A DNA stretch of 64,000 bases from Peribacillus asahii (GTDB lineage Bacteria; Bacillota; Bacilli; Bacillales; DSM-1321): contig NZ_QWVS01000033.1 in the NCBI RefSeq assembly GCF_003570725.1, positions 20,174 through 84,173 of the forward strand. The letters are read 5' to 3'. Made by a program: the position numbers and the translations under genes. Below the pieces are notes generated by a model. It was not told the origin of the DNA and did no database searches. It saw only the letters and a list, made by a program, of their open reading frames with translations. The stretch's first letter is position 1; each line of letters begins with the position of its first letter. Positions 8,797 to 15,804 of the stretch are shown here, in pieces.

Positions 8797-8918
8797 ACAA
8801 ATCCTCCTTAATTTCTTGTTTAACAATCTTATTATTTACAAAAAAACACTCGGTATATCCCGAGAATTTGAACGGCATTAGCACAATAGCTAGAGATTAA
8901 TTTTTGAGGTCTTTTTAA

Positions 8919-9086
8919 TTATTTAAAATAGTTCATGATCCATTCTCCAGCTAACCCGCCAAGGTAGACCCCGACGATACCTAACACTCCTGCTAAAACA
9001 GGGGGAGCTGGAAGCGGAAGTTTTAAACATTTAAATACAATACCCACTGCTAAACCGGCTACAATACTTAAAATAATTTCTTTCAT
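8919..9086 (-). CDS. XapX domain-containing small membrane protein
   Basis: A 55-residue protein (MKEIILSIVAGLAVGIV...) with two glycine-rich hydrophobic helices joined by the signature loop LKLPLPAPPVLAGVLGI and ending GEWIMNYFK. This P-x-P-x-PP pattern defines the XapX family, first noted near the E. coli xanthosine permease. The function is unknown. AAAGGTGG precedes the ATG. Conservation of the motif makes it a real gene despite its size. Confidence 0.85.
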   Translation of the reverse strand: MKEIILSIVAGLAVGIVFKCLKLPLPAPPVLAGVLGIVGVYLGGLAGEWIMNYFK

Positions 9087-9246
9087 AAAAGCACCACCTT
9101 TAAGATATATGACATCTTAATAGTGGCCCAATTTTGTAACTCTTATTAATTTCCCTATTAGTGCATTAAAAAAAGCCTCCTGAAATGGAAGCTGAATTTT
9201 GAAGGGAAGCACTCAATTGTTGAATAGGCAGCTGTACAAGGAAGTT

Positions 9247-10032
9247 TTAGTTTTCCATAAAAAAAGCTTTTCTCTCTGCAGTAATCCATTGCTGTAAATC
9301 GTCCTGACTGCGTTGGACGAGTCGATTGACTAATACATCATGCCATACATAATCCTCTAATAAATAAATGTGAATTGGGTCATCTGTATAAAAGGCCATG
9401 CTGCGCTCTTTAAAGGAAGGCCCATAAATCATTTCTTTTGCATCTATCGAAAGAATGAACCAATGCTCACTAGAAGCGGCTTCCGTAAAAGGGGTGATAC
9501 GGTGAGCGTCTACGTGTTCAATAGGATTTTCAACATGCAGTGTGATGCCTTGCACGGTAACTCGAGAAGCTGCCTCTTTCAAATCCTCCTTCAACACATC
9601 GTATATATCGTCCCACATTGAAATAACAACGCGTTTTTCTGCTTTTTTGAGCAATACTTGACAGTAGCTAATAATCGTTTCACGATCCTTTAACGTCATG
9701 ACACGATTGTCGGGCTTTTTGTCTGTTAGTTCGAGCTGCTTCAATGAATCGCTGACAATTTCATAATTAGATTGCCAGTCTGATTGAGCCTTCTTTAAAA
9801 AAATCTCAACAGGCAGCGGTGAATATTGCGTATTATTATTTATTTCTTCCTTCAGGACAATTCCCTTTTCAACAAGATTGCCTAAGACGTCATACACTCG
9901 TGCGCGTGGAATGCCCGAATCTTTACTAACTTGATAAGCGGTAACCGTTCCTTGTTTAACAAGAGAAACATAGGATTTAGCTTCATATTCGTTAAAGCCT
10001 AGTTTTTTTAGCTGCTGTACTATGTTTTCCAC
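9247..10032 (-). CDS. TrmB family transcriptional regulator (next to TauE/SafE exporter)
   Basis: 261 residues. The N-terminal winged helix reads KKLGFNEYEAKSYVSLVKQG, then SGIPRARVYDVLGNLVEKG, the standard TrmB DNA-binding module, followed by a coiled segment and a PLD-like effector domain (ERVVISMWDD-type core near residue 135). It starts with GTG at 10032, seven bases after GGGGG. It is divergent from the exporter gene, with a perfect palindromic operator in between, so autoregulation and control of the exporter are likely. It is about 30 percent similar in layout to the regulator at 40998. Confidence 0.85.
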   Translation of the reverse strand: MENIVQQLKKLGFNEYEAKSYVSLVKQGTVTAYQVSKDSGIPRARVYDVLGNLVEKGIVLKEEINNNTQYSPLPVEIFLKKAQSDWQSNYEIVSDSLKQLELTDKKPDNRVMTLKDRETIISYCQVLLKKAEKRVVISMWDDIYDVLKEDLKEAASRVTVQGITLHVENPIEHVDAHRITPFTEAASSEHWFILSIDAKEMIYGPSFKERSMAFYTDDPIHIYLLEDYVWHDVLVNRLVQRSQDDLQQWITAERKAFFMEN

Positions 10033-10098
10033 TTCTTTTCCCCCAATAGTTATTTATCATTATCATATCAAAATATAACTATTTACAATAATAAATAC

Positions 10099-10126
10099 CT
10101 TAGTTACTATTAAAGTAGTAACTAAG
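10099..10126. promoter_or_regulatory. palindromic operator between TrmB regulator and TauE/SafE gene
   Basis: A perfect inverted repeat with 11-base arms (CTTAGTTACTA and TAGTAACTAAG) and a 6-base spacer. Each arm contains the 9-mer TAGTNACTA, with starts 15 bases apart (10101 and 10116). The same 9-mer recurs upstream of the second TrmB/exporter pair at 40881-40978, which supports a regulator-binding role. Confidence 0.75.
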
Positions 10127-10142
10127 AAAAGGGCTGAGTTAG

Positions 10143-10910
10143 ATGCTATTTGAATTAGATCCATCGCTATTAATAATTTTGCTTGTCTTTGGTTTTTTAG
10201 CCGCATTTATTGATTCAGTTGTCGGTGGGGGCGGACTGATTGCCTTACCTGCATTGTTATTTACAGGTTTGACACCAGCGGGAGCTGTAGCAACGAATAA
10301 ATTAGCAGGGACAATAGGTTCTTTAACAAGTACCATTATGTTTTATCGTTCAGGGAAGCTTGATTTAAAATCGGTTTATAAGTTCTTTCCGCTTGTTTTT
10401 ATTGGCTCGATGATTGGGGCTTGGACCGTTCATTTGATGAACCCTGAAGTACTAAAGCCATTGATGCTTGTTATGCTTGCAGCCGTTGCCGTTTATACGA
10501 TTTTCAAGAAAGATTGGGGCAATAATTCTACCTATAAAAAATTATCTATTCGCGACTTTATTATTTTTATGATTTTGCTTACTGCTATTGGTTTCTACGA
10601 TGGATTTCTAGGTCCTGGAACAGGTTCGTTTTTAATCTTTGCTTTTTTAATAATGGGCTTTGATTTTTTAAAGGCGGCAGGGAATGCGAAGTTTTTAAAC
10701 TTTGGCAGTAATATTGCGGCCTTATTAATGTTTATGTATTTAGGACAAATCAATTATGCCTATGGTTTAGTGATGGGGCTTGCGCAAATTGCTGGAGCAA
10801 TCTGCGGCTCAAAATTTGCGATTAAACGAGGGAGCGGCTATGTACGTGCACTATTTATCGTAGTAACTTTTTTATTGTTAGCCAAAAATGCTTATGATTA
10901 TCTTAAATGA
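10143..10910 (+). CDS. TauE/SafE (TSUP) family exporter
   Basis: 255 residues with about eight membrane segments arranged as two repeats. The conserved N-terminal GFLAAFIDSVVGGGGLIALPALL and the second-repeat GFYDGFLGPGTGSFLIFAF are the hallmark motifs of TSUP transporters, which export sulfite, sulfonates or organic anions. The substrate is unknown. It is regulated by the adjacent divergent TrmB protein. The end lies 49 bases before a large hairpin and the 52-bp repeat array. Confidence 0.88.
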   Translation: MLFELDPSLLIILLVFGFLAAFIDSVVGGGGLIALPALLFTGLTPAGAVATNKLAGTIGSLTSTIMFYRSGKLDLKSVYKFFPLVFIGSMIGAWTVHLMNPEVLKPLMLVMLAAVAVYTIFKKDWGNNSTYKKLSIRDFIIFMILLTAIGFYDGFLGPGTGSFLIFAFLIMGFDFLKAAGNAKFLNFGSNIAALLMFMYLGQINYAYGLVMGLAQIAGAICGSKFAIKRGSGYVRALFIVVTFLLLAKNAYDYLK

Positions 10911-10958
10911 GGGCTATGTTATAGGTGTGATCGACAATGTTATTTAATTGAACCTGAG

Positions 10959-11008
10959 AAGGCTGTCCCAAAAGTCATGAAAAATGGCTTTTGGGGCAGC
11001 CTTCCTTT
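10959..11008 (+). terminator. 20-bp-stem GAAAA-loop hairpin preceding the 52-bp repeat array
   Basis: Arms 10959-10978 and 10984-11003 pair over 20 positions (two G-U) around the loop GAAAA, followed by CCTTTTTT. It serves as a terminator for the exporter gene. A hairpin of the same length, loop and inner sequence (AAAAGTCAT) stands before the second array at 63758, so it is also a repeated element. Confidence 0.85.
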
Positions 11009-11019
11009 TTTGCGGAGTT

Positions 11020-11797
11020 ATGAAGGCCGAAAGAGAGGAATCGAGCTCATAAAAAGTCGTTCATCAGGGGTATGAAGGCCGAAAGAGAGGAATCGAGCTA
11101 GTAAAAAGTCGTTCATCAGGGTTATGAAGGCCGAAAGAGAGGAATCGAACTAGTAAAAAGTCGTTCATCAGGATTATGAAGGCCGAAAGAGAGGAATCGA
11201 GCTAGTAAAAAGTCGTTCATTAGGATTATGAAGGCCGAAAGAGAGGAATCGAACTAGGGAAAAGTCGTTCATCAAGGTTATGAAGGCCGAAAGAGAGAAA
11301 TCGAGCTAGTAAAAAGTCGTTCATCAGGGTTATGAAGTCCAAAAGAGAGAAATTTAGCTAGTAAAAAGTCGTTCATTAGGGCTATGAAGGCCGAAAGAAA
11401 GAAGTTCAGCTAGTAAAAGGTCGTTCATCAGGGGTATGAAGGCCGAAAGAGAGAAATCTAGCTAGTAAAAAGTCGTTCATCAGGGTTATGAAGGCCAAAA
11501 GAGAGGAATCGAGTTAGTAAAAAGTCGTTCATCAGGGGTATGAAGGCCGAAAGGGAGAAATCTAGCTAGTAAAAAGTCGTTCATCAGGGTTATGAAGGAC
11601 AAAAGAGAGGAATCGAGTTAGTAAAAAGTCGTTCATCAGGGTTATGAAGGCCGAAAGAGAGAAATCCAGCTAGTAAAAAGTCCTTCATTAGGGCTATGAA
11701 GGCCAAAAGAGAGAAATCTAGCTAGTAAAAAGTCGTTCATCAGGGGTATGAAGGACAAAATCCAGAAGAAATCCATTCAGGAAAATGTCCTTCATCC
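11020..11797. repeat. tandem array of fifteen 52-bp units
   Basis: Units begin with ATGAAGG at 11020, 11072, 11124, 11176, 11228, 11280, 11332, 11384, 11436, 11488, 11540, 11592, 11644, 11696 and 11748, always exactly 52 bases apart. The conserved blocks are ATGAAGGCCGAAAGAGAG, a variable middle, and AAAAAGTCGTTCAT. There are only substitutions, no indels. The last unit is degenerate but has a perfect 10-base inverted repeat (ATGAAGGACA at 11748, TGTCCTTCAT at 11786). No unique spacers and no continuous reading frame exist, since 52 is not divisible by 3. The array fills the gap between two convergent genes. Confidence 0.95.
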
Positions 11798-11810
11798 ATG
11801 TCGAATCCCT

Positions 11811-12578
11811 TTACTTTTTCTTCAACTGATACAACTCCCCAGTCGTTTTTCCTTTGTAAGTCGTTTTGATTAGCCCAACGTTTTTAGCGTAATACATTTT
11901 CACACCTTCCTCAGCCGTTACTTCGACTACTTGTTTGAACGTACCGGCATGCGTTTTAACCGTTTTATTCACGGCCGTAATTTTATACGTGTTTAGTACG
12001 TCGCCTTCATAGATGATTTTCCAAGAGTAACCTACTTTGACCGGATATTTAATGAGCGCGTTATGAGTGTGTGGATCATCGGGATGAACGGTATATAGTC
12101 CATCTTTTGTTTCTCTTAGATACCATTGATACGTTGTTTTGTCAGGCATTGTCGTGGTCCAGAGCAACCAGCCTTTTCCGAAGTATTCGTGAGTATATTT
12201 CTTGCCGTTGCTTTTCTCGGTGTACAATCCATCTTCGTATTTATACACATAAATTTTATTTGGATCTTGTTCATAACTAGCTTGCGTGGAGGTGAATGTT
12301 AAATACTTAGTCGCCACAAACGCTTTTTTCTTATTGTAGCGAATTTCAGACCAGCCGCTTTTCGTTTTGGCATAAACGGTCACTTTGGCTCCTTTTTTCA
12401 GGGAACCGACCTTTTTGGATGAGGTTGATGGTTTTTCCCGGACATTTAATGTACCAGATTTAATATTAACTGTTGCGGTGAGGGTTTGTGCCGCTTCTGC
12501 TTGTTTGGATAGCGGGATATAGACTGTAAAGATGAGGGCGAATGCAATCAACCACTTTAATAGTTTGTTTGCCTTCAT
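11811..12578 (-). CDS. secreted protein with bacterial SH3 domain
   Basis: 255 residues. A Sec signal peptide (KLLKWLIAFALIFTVYIPL, cleavage near AEA-AQT) is followed by one SH3_3 domain (about residues 35-95: SGTLNVREKPSTSSKKVGSL, then KKGAKVTVYAKTKSGWSEI). The C-terminal 150 residues are aromatic-rich, contain YKYEDGLYTEKSNGKKY, and end in a beta-rich unit resembling lipocalin-like or DUF domains found with SH3 modules. SH3_3 domains bind peptidoglycan, so the protein is probably wall-associated. No catalytic domain is recognised. AAGGAGG precedes the ATG. Confidence 0.8.
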   Translation of the reverse strand: MKANKLLKWLIAFALIFTVYIPLSKQAEAAQTLTATVNIKSGTLNVREKPSTSSKKVGSLKKGAKVTVYAKTKSGWSEIRYNKKKAFVATKYLTFTSTQASYEQDPNKIYVYKYEDGLYTEKSNGKKYTHEYFGKGWLLWTTTMPDKTTYQWYLRETKDGLYTVHPDDPHTHNALIKYPVKVGYSWKIIYEGDVLNTYKITAVNKTVKTHAGTFKQVVEVTAEEGVKMYYAKNVGLIKTTYKGKTTGELYQLKKK

Positions 12579-12724
12579 TAGGGCCTCCTTATAGATTGTT
12601 ATTTTTACACAATTTACTACTATATGAGAATTTTCCTTTTGTTATGACTAAAAAATCACATTCATACATGTTTATGTAGTTTTTGAATAACTATGTAACA
12701 ACGTAGTCAATGAGGAGGGGAAGT

Positions 12725-13777
12725 ATGTCGCGGTTACAAGAGTTCAAGGAGTTGTTTCAACAAATGAAACAAGCATGGGAACGGAATGAGCAGGCTGCTC
12801 TCGTGATGCTGATTAGTGCGAACGGTTCTGCCTATAGACTTCCGGGAGCAAAAATGATGATGACAAGAGCTGGAGAGATGTTTGGCACCATCAGCGGGGG
12901 CTGTTTAGAAAGTGATTTATATGGATGGGCTGAACAGGCGATGGACCGGAAAACTCCACATGTGCAAACGTACAATTTAAGCGAGCGGGACATTTGGGGA
13001 CTAGGAATCGGTTGCAAAGGAGTACTGAATATACTTATATTGCCGATTGAACGTGAGGATGAATTTTGGCTGAAAATAAATGGAGTTCTCGAAAGGAATC
13101 AAGCTTTTTCACTTGTGTTGGAGATTCCGACTGGAAGACGGTTAATCGTTCAAAAAGATGGAAAGAGGCTAGGGGATGCGGCAAGTGTGCCAAATGAAGT
13201 AGTTGAACGGGCGAGAAGTGTTATGGAGAAGCAAACGCGTGCTGAAGTATTTACATATAAAGGCTATTCATATTGGATTGATGCCGTAAAACCTAGTGAA
13301 TCACTTATCGTCGCGGGTGCTGGACGAGATTCGATTCCGGTTGTGGAGCTTGCGACTAAAGCTGGCTTTGCGGTGACGGTATTAGACCCGCGTGAAGAGT
13401 TGAATAATCCTCGCTTTTTCCCTAGTGCTGCACATCATATTGTTAAACATTCTACAGCCATCTCTTCTAAGGAAATGATGGATTGCTGGTGGATTATTAT
13501 GAATCATCATCAGCAGCATGATGAAGATGCCTTACAGCTTGCGCTTAGCAGTCATCCGCGCTTTGTCGGTGTTCTCGGACCGATGTCTCGAACGGAAGAG
13601 ATGCTTTCCAACATTGGACGGAGTTTTTCCAGTGGCCCGATTCGTTCTCCATTAGGCTTAGATTTAGGAGCGGAAACGATGGAGGAAGTGGCGATTAGTA
13701 TTGTTTCTGAATTAATGGCTGTAAGAAGCGGAAGAAATCCAAGGCCGCTCCACGGAAAGGCAAAAATTCATGAGTAA
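12725..13777 (+). CDS. XdhC/CoxI family protein (molybdoenzyme maturation)
   Basis: 350 residues. The N-terminal XdhC_CoxI domain contains LISANGSAYRLPGAKM and FGTISGGCLESDL with the conserved Cys. A Rossmann-type XdhC_C domain starts at VAGAGRDSIPVVELA. XdhC proteins bind molybdenum cofactor, promote its sulfuration and insert it into xanthine dehydrogenase-type enzymes. The downstream ATG at 12725 is chosen because AGGAGGGG lies directly before it, inside a longer frame that begins at 12710. It overlaps mocA by 8 bases, so both are one operon. No molybdoenzyme subunit genes are nearby. Confidence 0.85.
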   Translation: MSRLQEFKELFQQMKQAWERNEQAALVMLISANGSAYRLPGAKMMMTRAGEMFGTISGGCLESDLYGWAEQAMDRKTPHVQTYNLSERDIWGLGIGCKGVLNILILPIEREDEFWLKINGVLERNQAFSLVLEIPTGRRLIVQKDGKRLGDAASVPNEVVERARSVMEKQTRAEVFTYKGYSYWIDAVKPSESLIVAGAGRDSIPVVELATKAGFAVTVLDPREELNNPRFFPSAAHHIVKHSTAISSKEMMDCWWIIMNHHQQHDEDALQLALSSHPRFVGVLGPMSRTEEMLSNIGRSFSSGPIRSPLGLDLGAETMEEVAISIVSELMAVRSGRNPRPLHGKAKIHE

Positions 13778-14384
13778 GATTGGAGCTGTTATCCTAGCTG
13801 CTGGTATGTCCAAACGAATGGGCAAGCCTAAACTTTTATTACCGTTGCATGGTATACCTCTTTTTCATTATGCGCTTAAAGCGTCTATTTATCATTCCCT
13901 AGATCCAATCGTTTTAATTGCAGGCCCATATATTGAGGAAATGCGTAAGCTGTCTCATGAATTCCGTCAAATTGAAGTTCTATACAATCCAAACTATGCA
14001 ACGGGAATGGCTTCTTCTTTAAAACTAGGTATGGAAGCGATGAAAGGCCGCGTCGATGCGGCGATTATTTTTTTAGCGGATCAGCCTTTTGTTTCAATTG
14101 AGGTTGTTCAAACGTTAATCAAACAATATAAGAAAACGAGAAAAGAGGGAATTAGGATTGTACGACCTGCCTATGACGGTGTAGTAGGTCATCCCATTTT
14201 GTTTGATGGTGAATTGTTTCGGCATTTTGATTTTATGGAAGGAGATCAAGGGGGAAAATCAATTATTCAAGCACATCAGGATCGAATGAAAATCGTCTCT
14301 TTCGATCAGTCTATGTGGGGGAGAGATGTGGATACTCCTGAAGACTTGATGCAAATGGAGGCGTATTTGAAACAAAAGGAGTGA
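13770..14384 (+). CDS. MobA-like nucleotidyltransferase (MocA, molybdenum cofactor cytidylyltransferase-like)
   Basis: 204 residues. It opens with IGAVILAAGMSKRMGKPKLL, the nucleotide-binding signature of MobA-like NTP transferases, and holds FLADQPFVS for metal and substrate binding. MocA attaches CMP to molybdopterin to form the cytosine dinucleotide cofactor used by xanthine dehydrogenase and CO dehydrogenase type enzymes. Overlap with xdhC strongly supports a cofactor role. C-terminal GRDVDTPEDL is family-typical. Confidence 0.85.
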   Translation: MSKIGAVILAAGMSKRMGKPKLLLPLHGIPLFHYALKASIYHSLDPIVLIAGPYIEEMRKLSHEFRQIEVLYNPNYATGMASSLKLGMEAMKGRVDAAIIFLADQPFVSIEVVQTLIKQYKKTRKEGIRIVRPAYDGVVGHPILFDGELFRHFDFMEGDQGGKSIIQAHQDRMKIVSFDQSMWGRDVDTPEDLMQMEAYLKQKE

Positions 14385-14466
14385 GTGGGAAAACAGTTTC
14401 CAAATATTAAAGGCTATTCAATTCATCATATCTTGAAATAATAAGGAAAAACATAGGAGAAGTGAA

Positions 14467-15324
14467 ATGAGTAGCCAGAAAAATTACCTACTATTATTGA
14501 TTGTTTTCATGTTAACTCTCGCGTGTACTCCCTCCGCTTATGCGATGAAATGGGAAGACGAAGATACTCCCATTAGCTTTAAAATTGAAATGCTGCCCTG
14601 GGAAGAAGTGAATAAAATAATCCCTAATAAAGCGAAATTTACCATTATCGATGTTGAAACTGGACAAAGATTTAGTGTTCAACGAAGAGCAGGGAGCCAG
14701 CATGCCGATGTACAGCCGTTAACAAGAAAAGATACTCGAATTATGAAGCAGATTTATCATAATCAATGGAGTTGGAAAAGAAGAGCGATTGTGATTGTCA
14801 TAAAAGATCAAGTGATTGCGGCTTCGATGCATGGCATGCCTCATGGTGCGGGTGCTCTTGATAATGGTTTTTCCGGTCACTTTTGTATTCACTTCTCAGG
14901 AAGTATCACACATCGTTTGAGAAATGAAGACCTTGCTCATAAATTAATGATTTTGAAAGCGGCTGGTAAGCTGGATGACTATGCAGCAACGCTTAGTCCT
15001 TCTGAATTGATTGATATGTTTGCAACGGCCGTCAATCAAGGAGATTCCAAAATATTAGCACAAACGGTATCTAATGCGCATCGGATGAAATATTTGAATA
15101 GTATTGTTAAAGATATCACATATTTGAACCTGTCGAAGGAGCGCCGTGAAGGTCAGGATGAGTTATTGCTCATTGATATACCAGCTCAGGTGGCTATTTA
15201 TACAGAGAAGAGGGGCAAGGTAAAAGATACGATTCACTTTATTATTCGAAGAGAAGGTGTAACAGATCGCTGGTTTATTGACCAAGACGCTCTTTATCAG
15301 CAATTAGCTTCGATGTTGGGTTAA
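14467..15324 (+). CDS. secreted protein of unknown function with GHFCIHF motif
   Basis: 285 residues. A signal peptide (YLLLLIVFMLTLACTPSAYA) may also act as a lipobox (LACT). The central region has ASMHGMPHGAGALDNGFSG followed by GHFCIHFSGS, a His/Cys arrangement reminiscent of the HG...SHGC-x-R site of L,D-transpeptidases but lacking the Arg. The C-terminal third is a predicted alpha/beta domain ending in WFIDQDALYQQL. No family is recognised with certainty. It could be a diverged wall-modifying enzyme. It stands alone between mocA and yjzC. Confidence 0.6.
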   Translation: MSSQKNYLLLLIVFMLTLACTPSAYAMKWEDEDTPISFKIEMLPWEEVNKIIPNKAKFTIIDVETGQRFSVQRRAGSQHADVQPLTRKDTRIMKQIYHNQWSWKRRAIVIVIKDQVIAASMHGMPHGAGALDNGFSGHFCIHFSGSITHRLRNEDLAHKLMILKAAGKLDDYAATLSPSELIDMFATAVNQGDSKILAQTVSNAHRMKYLNSIVKDITYLNLSKERREGQDELLLIDIPAQVAIYTEKRGKVKDTIHFIIRREGVTDRWFIDQDALYQQLASMLG

Positions 15325-15405
15325 ACTCCTAAAATTAAAAGACATGATGAGTCGATTATCGGAAATAATAAAAAATGCAACATATTAAAGAAAGAGGGGT
15401 TACGG

Positions 15406-15585
15406 ATGGGACAAAATCGTCAGTTTAAACCAGGACAAAAAGCGCCGAATAATGGAATATATGTCGAGATTGGTGAAACAGGAAGCACAGTGAATAATCC
15501 AAAACAAATCAAATTAGATGCCGGGGACTCTTTTCCTGAAACATCTAATCACAATCGGATTTGGACATATAAGCGCAAACCATGA
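15406..15585 (+). CDS. yjzC: YjzC family protein
   Basis: A 59-residue basic protein (MGQNRQFKPGQKAPNNGIYV..., ending NRIWTYKRKP). It matches the B. subtilis YjzC family along its whole length, including KFKPGQKAPNNG-like, EIGETGS and FPETSNHNR. The function is unknown. GAGGGG lies seven bases before the ATG. Its position ahead of yjzD and fabHA matches B. subtilis gene order. Confidence 0.88.
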   Translation: MGQNRQFKPGQKAPNNGIYVEIGETGSTVNNPKQIKLDAGDSFPETSNHNRIWTYKRKP

Positions 15586-15593
15586 ATACAACA

Positions 15594-15635
15594 TAGGGTG
15601 TGAAATCATATATGATTTCGTACCCTGTTTTTATG
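15594..15635 (+). terminator. yjzC terminator
   Basis: Inverted repeat AGGGTGTGAAATCATA / TATGATTTCGTACCCT (one mismatch, one G-U) followed by GTTTTTATG. Confidence 0.8.
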
Positions 15636-15725
15636 TAAAAATTGATAAGTAAAGAAAAGTCGTTGATAAATGGAAAAATTCGTCGATAAATAAGGAAAAA
15701 GTTGTCGATAATAATAATTCCAAAC

Positions 15726-15782
15726 TTTACATAATCCATAAAGCGAGTATAATAAAAAATATAAAGGTCAAAGATGGTCAAA
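15726..15782 (+). promoter_or_regulatory. clpB promoter with CtsR operator
   Basis: A sigma-A-type promoter TTTACA-N16-TATAAT (15726-15753) is followed by GGTCAAA at 15766, a 3-base gap, and GGTCAAA at 15776. This direct heptad repeat with 3-base spacing is the CtsR box consensus. It overlaps the expected transcription start, so repression is relieved on heat shock. Confidence 0.9.
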
Positions 15783-15804
15783 ATCTTATTTGGGAGGGAT
15801 TAGG

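Noticed and set aside
8848..8864. small hairpin CTCGG/CCGAG near 8850
   Set aside because: A 5-bp stem without a clear T-tract between two minus-strand genes; too weak to call.
8567..8884. 105-codon frame on the minus strand across the SASP-like gene
   Set aside because: Out of frame with the 52-residue gene that has the ribosome site, and it spans the terminator.
11020..11797. CRISPR array
   Set aside because: Units are contiguous 52-bp repeats with the same middle part; there are no unique spacers and no cas genes.
15545..15781. 78-codon minus-strand frame between yjzC and clpB
   Set aside because: Covers the yjzC terminator and the clpB promoter/CtsR box; AT-driven composition and no ribosome site.
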